Shown: positions 44,844 through 54,385 of the stretch, piece after piece
How the letters are laid out: every line of letters begins with the position of its first letter
Numbering within the stretch: position 1 is the first letter of the stretch
NCBI RefSeq assembly: GCF_900091415.1
Contig: NZ_FMHU01000001.1
Coordinates: 868,001 to 932,000 of the forward strand
Length of the DNA: 64,000 nucleotides
From: Micromonospora inyonensis
Lineage (GTDB): Bacteria > Actinomycetota > Actinomycetes > Mycobacteriales > Micromonosporaceae
Direction: 5' to 3'
Made by a program: the position numbers and the translations under genes
The notes under the pieces: model-generated
Seen by the model: the letters and a program-made list of their open reading frames with translations, nothing else
The model's database searches: none
What the model was told of the DNA's origin: nothing

Positions 44844-46075
44844 TCAGTGTTCGGCTGGCACCGTCACCACGCGGCGTCGCCGGCCGGCCAGCGTCAGTCC
44901 GACCCCGGCAAGGATCAGCGCCAACGCGCCACCGGCCATCGGCACCACCGGCGGGGAGTCGGTGATCGGCAGGGTGCCGGAGCCGTCCCCACCGCCGGAT
45001 CCCCCTGCGGTCACCCGGACGACGACGGTCCGAGACGCCCCGACCAGTTCCGGGTCGGGGTTCGGGACGATCACCCGGTACTGGTGGCCGCCGGCCCCCT
45101 TCGGCGTGACCCGGAGGGTGCAGCGACCGTCGTCCCCGATCATCCCGTCGGCCACGGTGCGCCAGGTCCCGTCGACCCGCTCCTGGAGTTCCAGACTGCT
45201 CGCGCTGGACGGTTCGACCGTGCCGGTGAAGGCGACCTCCGTGCCCGGCGGGACGCTGGCCCGGTCGACCTCGGCGGTGAGGGTCGGCCTGACCCGAGGG
45301 AAACGGGACGCGCCGACGATGAAGGCGGGCGACCTCGCCATGGTGGACGGACGCAGGATGCCGCCACATCGCAGGTAGACCCCGCCCTACGGATACACCT
45401 TGGAGAAGCTGCCGTCGGCGGCGGTTCTGCCGTTCGGCACCCCGGGGTGCTCCACCCAGAGGCTGTCCTCACCGAAGAAGATCGGCTGGTGGGGGATGCC
45501 CTTTCCGGTGTCCTCGTAGAAGAACCTGCCCCGCATCGTCAACCGGCCGTCGCCGACCAGTGGGTCGGGCACGAACTCCATTGTCACCGCCGGCAGGTGG
45601 GTCCCCGCCACGTCGAGGGTCGCCGCCGACGAGAGGTTCCGGGGGTCGACGTCGAGGCGCCGGGACCCCTCGTCCACCGCGACCAGCCGGCTGGGCTCCC
45701 ACCGGCCGTTCCAGGTCGACGGCACCTGGATCGTCGCGCTCCACACGCCGTCCTGCGCGGTGCCGGAGGTGAGCGCGAGTTCCGCGCCCTCGGTGACCGC
45801 CGGCCCGCCGGACACCCGCGTGAGGACGACGTAGGGCAGTTGGACCCCGTCCATGTCGGTGGAGGTTATGACCCCGGACTCGTCGGTGAGTGGACGGAGA
45901 CGGTGACCGGCACCAGGTCGACGCCGGAGACGGAGACGCTGTCGGGCGTGACCGTGATGCCCTCCACGACCGGAGGCGCCGTGTCGGACGCCGCAGCGGC
46001 GAGCCCTGCGGGGGCGGCGAGCACGCTACCGACGGTGAAGAAGATCGCGGTGAGCCCGATCTTCAGTTTTGACAT
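44844..46075 (-). pseudogene. Broken gene for a secreted, C-terminally anchored surface protein
   Basis: Three ORF pieces join into one protein of about 410 residues. Piece one has a good RBS (GGAGG) and signal peptide (MSKLKIGLTAIFFTVGSVLA), then IgG-like sequence. A one-base loss near 45890 shifts frame; restoring it reads VSVHLTDESGVITSTDMDGV. Piece two ends at an in-frame TAG (45387-45389) after FSKVYP, and the same frame continues GGVYLRCGGILRPSTMARSPAF into piece three. Piece three ends with LPITDS, a hydrophobic helix and RRRR, resembling a sortase or membrane-retention tail. Two independent lesions indicate decay, unless they are sequencing errors. Confidence 0.8.
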
Positions 46076-46188
46076 CTGATGACCTCCAGGGAAGGTGGTC
46101 GTGGCCGGGAGCCACGCCGACACCCTTCCAGTCCTCCCCTGGCCGACCACCGTTCACGACTGTCGGCTTTCCGACTCGGGATGGCCTT

Positions 46189-46974
46189 TCAGGCACAGAC
46201 GACGGTGACCCCGGCAGCCCGGAACTCGGCGACCACGGTGGGATCGGCCCCGGAGTCGGTGACCAGGGTCTCCACCCGGTCCACCGGGCAGATCCGGGCG
46301 AAGGCGTGACCGCCCAGCTTGGACGAGTCGGCGATGATCACCACCCGTCGGGCCCGGGCCACCATCAGGTTGTTCATCGCCGCCTCCCCCTCGTGGTGGG
46401 CGGCTGCCCCGAGATGCGGATCGATCGCGTCCACCCCGAGCAGGGCGACGTCCAGGGTGACCTCGCGCAGCAGCGCCCCGCCCAGCGGGCCGACCAGTTC
46501 GAACGACTTCGGCCGCACCACCCCGCCGGCCACCACGATCTTCATCCGGGACCGGACCAGCAGTTCGTTGGCGATGTTCAGGGCGTTGGTGACCACGGTG
46601 AGCTGGGCGCCCTCGGCGCTGGTGTTGAGGTCGGGCCGGACGGCGAGGGCCCGGGCGACCTCGGTGCTGGTGGTGCCGCCGTTGAGGCCGACCACGGTGC
46701 CGGGCGAGACCAGCGCGGCGGCGGCCGCCCCGATCCGCTGCTTCTCGGCCGAGTGCTTGGCGGTCTTGTACCGCAGCGGCAGGTCGTACGAGACCCCGTT
46801 GGCCACCGCCCCACCCCGGGTGCGGGTGATCATCTGCTGTTGGGCGAGCTGGTCGAAGTCGCGACGGATGGTGGCCTGGGAGACGTCCAGCCGCGCGGCG
46901 GCCTCCTCGACGCTGACTCGACCGTCGTCGGTCAGCATCTCCAGCAGAGCGTTCCATCGGGCGTACCGGTCCAC
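46189..46974 (-). CDS. DeoR-family transcriptional regulator
   Basis: A 261-residue repressor-type protein. The N-terminal winged HTH (VSVEEAAARLDVSQATIRRDFDQLAQ) and TRTRGGAV wing are typical of DeoR regulators. The C-terminal sugar-phosphate sensor domain shows GLNGGTTSTEVARAL, VVTNALNIANEL, VVAGGVVRP and LGVDAIDPHLGAA. The GTG at 46974 is preceded by GGAGG. It is divergent from the SIS-ROK-nagA genes, with a perfect inverted repeat between, so it probably represses them and responds to an amino-sugar phosphate. Confidence 0.92.
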   Translation of the reverse strand: MDRYARWNALLEMLTDDGRVSVEEAAARLDVSQATIRRDFDQLAQQQMITRTRGGAVANGVSYDLPLRYKTAKHSAEKQRIGAAAAALVSPGTVVGLNGGTTSTEVARALAVRPDLNTSAEGAQLTVVTNALNIANELLVRSRMKIVVAGGVVRPKSFELVGPLGGALLREVTLDVALLGVDAIDPHLGAAAHHEGEAAMNNLMVARARRVVIIADSSKLGGHAFARICPVDRVETLVTDSGADPTVVAEFRAAGVTVVCA

Positions 46975-46993
46975 CGCAGGAGCCTCCACTGAC

Positions 46994-47020
46994 TGCACGC
47001 AACGTGATTGATTGCGTGCA
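46994..47020. promoter_or_regulatory. Candidate operator of the DeoR-family regulator
   Basis: A perfect inverted repeat TGCACGCAA-N9-TTGCGTGCA lies 20 bases upstream of the regulator's start codon. A second, degenerate GCAA-N9-TTGC site is at 47045-47061, and a lone ttgcgcac half-site lies near 47140. Position in the divergent promoter region and repeated half-sites support an operator for autoregulation and control of the SIS operon. Which protein binds is inferred. Confidence 0.72.
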
Positions 47021-47169
47021 CAGTAGTGCGCGAAACGCGGGTACGCAAAGCAATGCGTTGCTCGATCGCGCAAGTGGTTGCCAGGGCCCCCCAGCTTCGC
47101 GCAGAATGACGCTCGAAACATGCCTGTAACGAGCCGTATTGCGCACAGTCTCCCCTGTGAGGAGTTCTC

Positions 47170-48099
47170 ATGGCGTACGTGGACGCGGAGATCGCCAGCC
47201 AGCCCGACTGCTGGCGGGAAGCGGCGAACCTGGCCCCGACCGTCACTGATCGGCTTCCCCACCCCGGCGAGCGGGTGGCCGTCGTCGGCTGCGGGACCTC
47301 CTGGTTCATGAGCAGCGCGTACGCGGCCCGCCGCGAAGCCGCCGGGCTCGGCGAGACCGACGCCTTCCAGGCTTCCGAATTCCCCCTCGGTCGCCGTTAC
47401 GACCGGCTCGTGGCGATCACCCGCTCCGGCACCACCACCGAGGTCACCGACCTGCTCGCCGCGCTGCGCGGCCAACTGCCGACCACGGTGATCGTCGGCG
47501 ACCCGGACTCCCCCGCGGCCCGCCTCGCCGACGCCGCCGTCACGCTGCCCTTCGCCGACGAGCGTTCGGTGGTGCAGACCCGCTTCGCCACCACCGCCCT
47601 GGCCCTGCTCCGCGCCCACCTCGGCGACAACGTCCCCGCGCTGGCCGCCGACGCCGAGGTGGCCGTCCGCGCGCCGCTGCCGCTCGACCCGGCCCGGGTC
47701 GAGCAGGCCACCTTCCTCGGTCGGGGCTGGACCGTCGGCCTGGCCCAGGAGGCCGCGCTCAAGTGCCGGGAGGCGGCCACCTACTGGGCCGAGGCATACC
47801 CGGCGATGGACTACCGGCACGGGCCGATCTCGATCGCCGCCCCCGGGCGGCTGGTCTGGGCCTTCGGCGACATCCCGGACGGGCTCGCCGAGGACGTCGC
47901 CGCCACCGGCGCGGCCTTCGTGCACAGCCGTACCAACGGTTGCCGCACCGTGCTCGGACGGTGGGCCGCCGGGCGCAACCCGGTGGACCCGATGGCCGAC
48001 CTGATCCTGGCGCAGCGGTTCGCGGTCGCGCTCGCCACCTGCCGGGGCCTCGACCCCGACGCTCCCCGGCACCTGTCCCGTTCCGTGGTCCTCGCGTGA
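47170..48099 (+). CDS. SIS-domain sugar isomerase/deaminase-like protein (AgaS/GlmS-C type)
   Basis: A 309-residue protein with two SIS phosphosugar-binding modules: RVAVVGCGTSWFMSSAYAARRE and DRLVAITRSGTTTEVTDLL, then GRGWTVGLAQEAALKCREAATYWAEAYPAMDYRHGPIS. It lacks the GlmS glutaminase domain, so it should isomerise or deaminate amino-sugar phosphates. With nagA and the ROK kinase it completes conversion of N-acetylhexosamine to a hexose phosphate. RBS gaggag precedes the ATG; its end overlaps the kinase start (GTGA). Confidence 0.86.
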   Translation: MAYVDAEIASQPDCWREAANLAPTVTDRLPHPGERVAVVGCGTSWFMSSAYAARREAAGLGETDAFQASEFPLGRRYDRLVAITRSGTTTEVTDLLAALRGQLPTTVIVGDPDSPAARLADAAVTLPFADERSVVQTRFATTALALLRAHLGDNVPALAADAEVAVRAPLPLDPARVEQATFLGRGWTVGLAQEAALKCREAATYWAEAYPAMDYRHGPISIAAPGRLVWAFGDIPDGLAEDVAATGAAFVHSRTNGCRTVLGRWAAGRNPVDPMADLILAQRFAVALATCRGLDPDAPRHLSRSVVLA

Positions 48100-49046
48100 C
48101 CGCAGAACCGCCCGTCGCCGGCCCGGCCGGCGACCCGGTGGTCGTCGCGCTCGACGTCGGCGGAACCGGGATGAAGTGCGCCCTGGTCCGCCCGGACGGC
48201 TCCGTCGTGCACGCCGAACGGCACCCGACCGGGGCCGACCGGGGTCCGGACGCGGTGGCGGGGACCATCCTGGACGTCGCCGGGGGACTCGCCGACACCG
48301 CCCGCGCCGGTGGGTTCACCCCGCAGGCGCTCGGCGTCGCCGTACCCGGCGTGATCGACGAGGCCACCGGGGTGGCGGTCTGGTCGGCGAACCTGGGCTT
48401 CCGGGACGTACCGCTGCGGAAGCTGGCGGCCAAACGGCTCGGGCTGCCCACGGCGCTCGGCCACGACGTGCGCGCCGGGGGCCTGGCCGAGGCCCGGCTG
48501 GGTGCCGGGCGCGGCACGCGGCACGTCCTCTTCGTCGCGGTCGGCACCGGCATCGCCGCCGCCCACGTGGTCGACGGCTCGGCCGCCGTCGGCGCGCACG
48601 GCGCCGCCGGGGAGATCGGCCACATCCTGGTACGCCCCAACGGTCCGCGCTGCGGCTGCGGAGGGACCGGCTGCCTGGAGGCGGTGGCCTCGGCCGCCGC
48701 GATCGGCCGCCGTTACGCCGAACTGTCCGGTGTGCCGGGAAGCACCGCCGCCGAGGTGGTCGAGCGGGCGGTGGCCGGCGAGGAACTGGCCCGCGAGGTG
48801 TGGAGCAGTGCCGTCGAGGCGCTCGCCGACGGCCTCGCCACCGGTCAGGCGCTCTTCGACGTGGAGACCATCGTGCTCGGCGGCGGCCTGGTCCGGGCCG
48901 GTCGGCATCTGCTCGACCCGCTGCGTACCGCAGTGCGGGAACGGATGACCTTCCACCGGGAGCCGCGCCTGGTCGCCGCCACACTCGGCGACGAGGCCGG
49001 CTGTCTCGGTGCGGCCCTGCTCGCCCTCGACTCCCGGGAGACGTGA
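48096..49046 (+). CDS. ROK-family sugar kinase
   Basis: A 316-residue kinase: ATP-binding ALDVGGTGMKCALV near residue 19-32, catalytic GHDVRAGGLAEARLG, and GEIGHILVRPNGPRCGCGGTGCLEAVAS with the ROK zinc Cys cluster. The substrate is probably N-acetylglucosamine or another amino sugar, given its place between the SIS gene and nagA; glucokinase activity is an alternative. GTG start overlaps the previous stop, and its stop overlaps nagA (TGATG). Confidence 0.9.
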   Translation: MTAEPPVAGPAGDPVVVALDVGGTGMKCALVRPDGSVVHAERHPTGADRGPDAVAGTILDVAGGLADTARAGGFTPQALGVAVPGVIDEATGVAVWSANLGFRDVPLRKLAAKRLGLPTALGHDVRAGGLAEARLGAGRGTRHVLFVAVGTGIAAAHVVDGSAAVGAHGAAGEIGHILVRPNGPRCGCGGTGCLEAVASAAAIGRRYAELSGVPGSTAAEVVERAVAGEELAREVWSSAVEALADGLATGQALFDVETIVLGGGLVRAGRHLLDPLRTAVRERMTFHREPRLVAATLGDEAGCLGAALLALDSRET

Positions 49047-50155
49047 TGACCCAACGGGTGACCGGCAAGGTGGTGACCCCGACCGGTGTGATCCGCCAGG
49101 GGTGCGTGGAGATCGGTGACGGCAAGATCCGGGCAGTCGCCGAGTATCCGTCGGTGCGCGACGGGCACTGGATCGTCCCCGGCTTCGTGGACATGCACAC
49201 CCACGGCGGCGGCGGGCACACCTTCACCACCGGCGACCCGCAGGCCGCCCGGCGGGCCGCCGCGTTCCACCTGCGGCACGGCACCACCACCCTGCTGGCC
49301 AGCCTGGTCAGCTCCCCGTTCGCGCTGATGCGGGAGGCCACCACGGCGTTCGCCCCGCTGGTGCGGGAGGGGGTGCTCGCCGGCATCCACTTCGAGGGTC
49401 CGTACCTGTCGACGGCCCGGTGCGGGGCGCAGAACCCGGAGTTCCTGCGGGACCCGTCCACCGAGGAGCTCAGCGAGTTGATCCGCCTCGGCGAGGGCGC
49501 GGTCCGGATGGTCACCCTGGCCCCGGAGCGGACCGGCGCGCTGGAGGCGATCAAACTGCTCGCCGGCAACCGGGTGGTCGCGGCGATCGGGCACACCGAC
49601 GCCAGCTACGACCAGACCCGGGCGGCGGTCACCGCCGGAGCCAGCGTCGGCACCCACCTGTTCAACGGGATGCGCCCGGTGCACCACCGCGAGCCGGGAC
49701 CGGCGGTGGCCCTGCTCTCCGCGCCGAACGTGGTCTGCGAGCTGGTCGCCGACGGAGTGCACCTGCACGACGGGATGCTCGCCTTCGCCACCACGGTCGC
49801 CGGCCCCGAGCGGACCGCCCTGATCACCGACGCGATGGCCGCCGCCGGCATGACCGACGGCGAGTACGAGCTGGGTGGCCAGTCGGTCACCGTGGCCGAC
49901 GGGGTGGCCCGGCTGACCCGGGACGGCGCGATCGCCGGAAGCACCCTCACCATGGATGCCGCACTGCGGCACGCGGTGGCCGCCGGGATCGAGATGTCCG
50001 ACGCCTGCCGGATGACCGCCACCACCCCGGCCCGTGCGCTCGGTCTCGGCGACCGCCTCGGTGCGTTGCAGGTCGGCCTCCGCGCCGACCTGGTGGTCCT
50101 CGACGACGACCTCGCCGTGGTCCGGGTGATGCGCGGCGGTGAGTGGCTGGACTGA
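49046..50155 (+). CDS. nagA: N-acetylglucosamine-6-phosphate deacetylase
   Basis: A 369-residue amidohydrolase-fold enzyme that removes acetate from GlcNAc-6-phosphate. Key residues are in order: His51/His53 (DMHTHGGGG), Glu117 (HFEGPY), His183 (IGHTDA), His204 (GTHLFNGM) and catalytic Asp262 (LITDAMAAAG). It is the third gene of the amino-sugar operon, translationally coupled to the kinase. Expression is probably under the divergent DeoR regulator. Confidence 0.95.
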   Translation: MTQRVTGKVVTPTGVIRQGCVEIGDGKIRAVAEYPSVRDGHWIVPGFVDMHTHGGGGHTFTTGDPQAARRAAAFHLRHGTTTLLASLVSSPFALMREATTAFAPLVREGVLAGIHFEGPYLSTARCGAQNPEFLRDPSTEELSELIRLGEGAVRMVTLAPERTGALEAIKLLAGNRVVAAIGHTDASYDQTRAAVTAGASVGTHLFNGMRPVHHREPGPAVALLSAPNVVCELVADGVHLHDGMLAFATTVAGPERTALITDAMAAAGMTDGEYELGGQSVTVADGVARLTRDGAIAGSTLTMDAALRHAVAAGIEMSDACRMTATTPARALGLGDRLGALQVGLRADLVVLDDDLAVVRVMRGGEWLD

Positions 50156-50177
50156 GCGGCGGGTGGCGGGCCGGAGG

Positions 50178-51386
50178 TCAGACGGCGTCCACGTCGACGC
50201 CGAGGACGGCCTGCTCGTCCGGGCGGTGCACCAGCACGTCGCTCAGGAAGGACTGGACCGCCGGTCCCATGCCGACGTCCCGGCCGGCCCGCTCGGAGAG
50301 CAGCCACTTGTGCTCGACGATCTGGGTGAACAGCTCCTGCGGTTCCAGCTTGCGCCGCAGGTGGGCGGGGACCGCCCGGACCACCGGCTCGAACACCTCG
50401 GTCAGCCAGCGGTGCGCGGCCTGCTGCTCGTCGGTCAGGTCGCTCTCCGCCCGGTACGCGTCCAGGTCGTTGAGGAGCTTGCGGGCCTGGTTCTCCTCCG
50501 CGTCCAGGCCGGTCAGCCGGAGCAGCCGCCGGGTGTGGTAGCCGGCGTCGACGACCTTCGGACGAACGAGGTAACGCCCGTTGTCGATCGTGGAGAGCGC
50601 CACCTCGGCCACGTCGAAGCCCATCTCGTTGAGACGCCGGATCCGCCGCTCGATGTCGTGGCGGGCGTCCCGCTCGACCTGCTGCTCGTAGGTGATCTCG
50701 TGCCAGAGCCGCTCGTACCGCTGCACGACCTCCTCGCAGACCATCTCCGGGTCGACCGACTCGTGCAGCAGGCCGGCCGCCTGGAGGTCCAGCGCCTCTC
50801 CGAAGATGTTCACCCGGGCGATCTCCAGGTCCTCGCCCCGCTGGCCGTTGGAGAGGGAACTGTGCAGGGCCCCGGTCTCGGCGTCCACCAGGTACGCGGC
50901 GAACGCACCGGCGTCCCGGCGGAACAGCGTGTTCGACAGCGAGCAGTCGCCCCAGAAGAACCCGGTCAGGTGCATCCGGACGATCAGCGCGGCGAGCGCG
51001 TCGAGGAGCCGTTCCAGGGTCTCCGGACGCAGGGTGTGCGAGAAGAGCGCCCGGTACGGCAGGGAGAACTGGAGGTGCCGGGTGATCAGCACCGGGTCCA
51101 GCGGCTGCCCGTCCGGGGCGTGCCGGTCGGCGACGATCGCCACCGCCTCCACGGCCGGGAAGTCGATCCGTTCCAGCGCCCGGAGCAGGTCGTACTCCCG
51201 CTCGGCGACCCGCTCACCGGTCTCCTTGACCGCGTAGACGTAACCGCCGAGCCGGACGAACCGGACGATGTGCCGGGAGATGCCCTGTGGGAGGGCCACC
51301 AGGTGCTCGGCAGGCCACTCCTCCAACGGGGTCGCCCAGGGCAGGTCGAGCAACGCCGGGTCGACGAGAGCCGAAGTGATCCGCAC
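50178..51386 (-). CDS. DUF4032 (LPS-kinase-like) protein
   Basis: A 402-residue protein. The N-terminal half resembles a protein/sugar-kinase fold: GGYVYAVKETGERVAEREYDLLRAL (ATP-site Lys and Glu), LTGFFWGDCSLSNTLF (catalytic loop Asp) and AYLVDAETGALH (metal Asp). The DUF4032 region follows (LTGLDAEENQARKLLNDLDAYR, LTEVFEPVVRAVP). Intact kinase-like residues suggest activity, but the substrate is unknown. GTG start at 51386; it converges on nagA with a 22-base gap. Confidence 0.85.
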   Translation of the reverse strand: MRITSALVDPALLDLPWATPLEEWPAEHLVALPQGISRHIVRFVRLGGYVYAVKETGERVAEREYDLLRALERIDFPAVEAVAIVADRHAPDGQPLDPVLITRHLQFSLPYRALFSHTLRPETLERLLDALAALIVRMHLTGFFWGDCSLSNTLFRRDAGAFAAYLVDAETGALHSSLSNGQRGEDLEIARVNIFGEALDLQAAGLLHESVDPEMVCEEVVQRYERLWHEITYEQQVERDARHDIERRIRRLNEMGFDVAEVALSTIDNGRYLVRPKVVDAGYHTRRLLRLTGLDAEENQARKLLNDLDAYRAESDLTDEQQAAHRWLTEVFEPVVRAVPAHLRRKLEPQELFTQIVEHKWLLSERAGRDVGMGPAVQSFLSDVLVHRPDEQAVLGVDVDAV

Positions 51387-51489
51387 GGGACAAGCATGCC
51401 GTCTCCGCCCGTACGGCGCTTCCCTTCGTGGCTGGGCACACAGCCATCGACGTCCCGTCGCACCGTTGGTCGGGGTGCGCACGGTGGTC

Positions 51490-51551
51490 GGGTGGTTGCA
51501 GGGGACCCTTCCTACCGCATTCTGACGAGCAGGGGTCCCCTGCAACCACCC
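51490..51551. repeat. Dispersed intergenic hairpin repeat, copy 5 (most perfect)
   Basis: Perfect 19-bp arms GGGTGGTTGCAGGGGACCC (51490-51508) and its complement (51533-51551) with a 24-base loop containing taccgcattctg. It lies between divergently transcribed genes, so it cannot be a simple terminator for either. Confidence 0.9.
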
Positions 51552-51618
51552 GACGGACAGCGACGTGCACCCGGGCCGCACCCGAGCGGCGTCGTCGGCG
51601 GCCGGTAGCGTGGTCGCC

Positions 51619-52389
51619 GTGCGGGAGCCGACGACGGTACGACGGGACGCGCGGCTGCGGCCGGTCCGCCCCGCCGGCTGGTGGTGCGACGCGCTGCTGC
51701 TGGCCGGGCTGGTGGCGATCACCGTGGCGCTCGCCAACCGCCACCTCTTCGGCGTCGACCGGGCGGTGGCCGACTGGGCCGAGGCGCACCGGCCCCCGGT
51801 GGCGTACGGCGTCGCGGTGGTCTTCAACTACCTCGGGCAGGGCACCCCGCTGACCCTGCTCACGGCGGGGCTCGGGCTCCTGCTGGCGGTCCGGCTCCAC
51901 TCGCTGCGTCCGCTCCTGCCCACCGTGGTGGCCTTCGCGCTGACGAACGTCACCATCGGCCCGGCGAAGGTGTGGACCGCACGACCCGCGCCGAGTGCCA
52001 GCATCAAGGAGCCGTGCCTGCCGCCCGAGCAGACGCTCCCCCTCTTCCAGGACGACCTGCCTTTCAAGTACGCCCAGTCGTACCCGTCGGGGCACGTGGC
52101 CAACGCCATCGTCTGGTACGGCGTCCTGGCGCTGCTGCTCGCCCCACTGCTGCGCAGCTACGGCCGGAGCATGTCACCCCGGCTGGTGACCGTGGTCCGG
52201 GTGGTTCCGCCGGTGGTGGTCATGTTCACCACGACCTACCTGGGCTGGCACTGGCTGACCGACTCGGTGGCCGGTCTGCTGCTCGGGCTGCTTCTGGACC
52301 GCATCCTGCACCGGATGCCCTGGAACGACCTGCCGCTGCCGGGGCGGCTGCGCAAGTGGGCCGGACCGTTCGTCCCGCACGCCGGGTAG
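51619..52389 (+). CDS. PAP2-family membrane phosphatase
   Basis: A 256-residue membrane protein with the three phosphatidic-acid-phosphatase motifs: Lys117 to Arg122-Pro (KVWTARP), Pro-Ser-Gly-His 156-159 (YPSGHVAN) and His211/Asp215 (GWHWLTDSVAG). About five transmembrane helices surround them. It probably dephosphorylates a lipid phosphate such as phosphatidate or a polyprenyl pyrophosphate on the outer face. The GTG at 51619 is favoured. Confidence 0.88.
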   Translation: MREPTTVRRDARLRPVRPAGWWCDALLLAGLVAITVALANRHLFGVDRAVADWAEAHRPPVAYGVAVVFNYLGQGTPLTLLTAGLGLLLAVRLHSLRPLLPTVVAFALTNVTIGPAKVWTARPAPSASIKEPCLPPEQTLPLFQDDLPFKYAQSYPSGHVANAIVWYGVLALLLAPLLRSYGRSMSPRLVTVVRVVPPVVVMFTTTYLGWHWLTDSVAGLLLGLLLDRILHRMPWNDLPLPGRLRKWAGPFVPHAG

Positions 52390-52583
52390 ACGCCTGCGAG
52401 CGTCGTCGGGTATCGGGTGCCGGCACCCTCGAGTCCGACGAATGAACCCCGCACCCGCCGGGAAGACGTGTGCCGACCGGCTGGAGCGCCACCTTCGAGG
52501 TCACCCGGCGCCACGTCACGGGTTCACGGGTGGGGAAGCCATCGGGGGAACGGTGTTCAGTCACAGCTACGGGAGGAGAAAGT

Positions 52584-52934
52584 ATGTCTGTCTCGATGTC
52601 CCAGAAGCTGGTGGACCCCACCAACGCCACCGACAAGCGGACTGTCGAGTCGGCCGTGGTGGAGGGCCGTACGCTCGAGTTCCGGGTCGGTGACATCAAC
52701 GGCGTACAGCATGCCTGGACACGCCTGATCAACGCCCAGAGCGGTGACGAGATCTGGATCAACCAGACCACCGACGGCGGCAAGACCTGGCAGTCGAACC
52801 TCGGCCGACGCAAGATCCAGGCGGGGGGCCGCAACTACACCGACGCCCTGCCGACGAGCAGCAGCGACCAGGTGCGGATGCAGGGCTGGACGCGGCTCAC
52901 CAGCGGCAAGGAGTACAACACCCGCGCCTTCTGA
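52584..52934 (+). CDS. Hypothetical protein with an Asp-box-like motif (116 aa)
   Basis: A 116-residue soluble protein with a strong RBS (gggaggag) before the ATG. TTDGGKTWQS resembles a single Asp-box of sialidase-type beta-propellers, and aromatic residues are spread as in beta-rich domains (INGVQHAWTRLINAQSGDEIWINQ). One repeat alone cannot make a propeller. No signal peptide is visible. Family unknown. Confidence 0.65.
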   Translation: MSVSMSQKLVDPTNATDKRTVESAVVEGRTLEFRVGDINGVQHAWTRLINAQSGDEIWINQTTDGGKTWQSNLGRRKIQAGGRNYTDALPTSSSDQVRMQGWTRLTSGKEYNTRAF

Positions 52935-53123
52935 CCAGCCGATCAGATCTGTCGCCCCGCCGACGTCCGTTCGGCGGGGCGGCGGCCGACCGCACGACGG
53001 CCCGACAGGCCGCACGGGTGACGCCCCAGCGGGCCGGTCCGGTTCGCTTCGCTCCTGAACTCCTGACGGACGCCGGCCGCACGCGGCCGACCCCGGTGCC
53101 GTCGCGGTACTAGAGTCGCCCTC

Positions 53124-54371
53124 GTGGAACGGCTGGCGCGGCGCTTGGGCGTACCCGATGCGGTGGTCATCGGACTGGGTTCGATGCTCGGCGCGGGTGT
53201 CTTCGTGGTCTTCGCGCCGGCCGCGTCGGCAGCTGGCGGCGCGGGTCTGCTGCTCGCCCTGGCCCTGGCCGGGTTCATCGCGTTCTGCAACGCGACCAGC
53301 TCGGCCCGGCTGGCCGCCCGCTACCCCGAGTCCGGCGGCACCTATGTGTACGGACGGGAACGGCTCGGCCCGTACGCCGGTTTCCTCGCCGGCTGGGGAT
53401 TCGTCGTCGGCAAGACGGCGAGCTGCGCGGCGATGGCGCTGACCATCGGGGCGTACCTCTGGCCGGGGCAGGCGCGGCTCGTCGCGGTCGCCGCGGTCGT
53501 GGCGGTGACCGGCGTGAACCTGCGCGGCATCGGCAAGACCGCGACCGCGACGAAGGTCCTGGTCGGCGTGGTGCTGGCGGTGCTGGCCCTGGTCGCGGTG
53601 ACCGGCGTCGGCTCGGTCTCGGTCGACCGGCTCGGTGACCTCGACGGCACCGGCCGGGGCGTGCTCACCGCCGCCGGGCTGCTCTTCTTCGCCTTCGCCG
53701 GGTACGCCCGGATCGCCACCCTCGGCGAGGAGGTCCGCGACCCGGAACGGACCATCCCCCGGGCGGTGCCGCTGGCGCTCGGCATCGTGCTGGCGATCTA
53801 CCTGGCCCTGGGCATGGTCGCGGTCGGCGTGCTCGGGGCCGACGCGCTGGCCTCGTCCGTCGCGCCCCTGGCCGACGTGGTCACCGCCGCCGGGCTGCCC
53901 GACCTGGCCTGGGTGGTCCGCGCCGGGGCGACCGTCGCGGTGACCGGGGTGCTGCTCTCCCTGGTCGCCGGGGTCGGCCGGACGACACTGGCGATGGCCC
54001 GCCGCCGCGACCTGCCCGGCGCCCTCGCCGCCGTGCACCCCCGGTACCAGGTGCCGCACCGCGCCGAACTGGCCGTCGCCGCCGTGGTGATCGTCGTGGT
54101 GCTGCTCGGTGACGTACGCGGGGCGATCGGCTTCTCGAGCTGCACCGTGCTGGTCTACTACGCGATCACCAACGCGTCGGCCCTGACGTTGGAGCGGGAG
54201 CCGGGCCGGTGGTTGCCGGTGCGGGCGCTGGCGGTGGCGGGACTGGTCGGCTGTCTGCTGCTCGCGGTCAACCTGCCACTGTCGAGCGTGCTCGCCGGCT
54301 TCGGCGTCCTCGCCCTCGGCACGATCTGGTACGCCGTCCGCCACCACCTCGCCTCCCAACGGTCTGGTTGA
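53124..54371 (+). CDS. APC-superfamily amino acid permease
   Basis: A 415-residue transporter with about 12 helices. Helix 1 carries the substrate-loop signature GLGSMLGAGVFVVFAP, and ESGGTYVYGRERLGPYAGFLAGWGF is the conserved second region. FFAFAGYARIATLGEEVRDPERTIPRAVP matches helix 6 and the following loop. It should import or exchange amino acids or amines. GTG start at 53124. A hairpin at 54386-54435 follows. Confidence 0.88.
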   Translation: MERLARRLGVPDAVVIGLGSMLGAGVFVVFAPAASAAGGAGLLLALALAGFIAFCNATSSARLAARYPESGGTYVYGRERLGPYAGFLAGWGFVVGKTASCAAMALTIGAYLWPGQARLVAVAAVVAVTGVNLRGIGKTATATKVLVGVVLAVLALVAVTGVGSVSVDRLGDLDGTGRGVLTAAGLLFFAFAGYARIATLGEEVRDPERTIPRAVPLALGIVLAIYLALGMVAVGVLGADALASSVAPLADVVTAAGLPDLAWVVRAGATVAVTGVLLSLVAGVGRTTLAMARRRDLPGALAAVHPRYQVPHRAELAVAAVVIVVVLLGDVRGAIGFSSCTVLVYYAITNASALTLEREPGRWLPVRALAVAGLVGCLLLAVNLPLSSVLAGFGVLALGTIWYAVRHHLASQRSG

Positions 54372-54385
54372 CCGGGCCGACAGGT

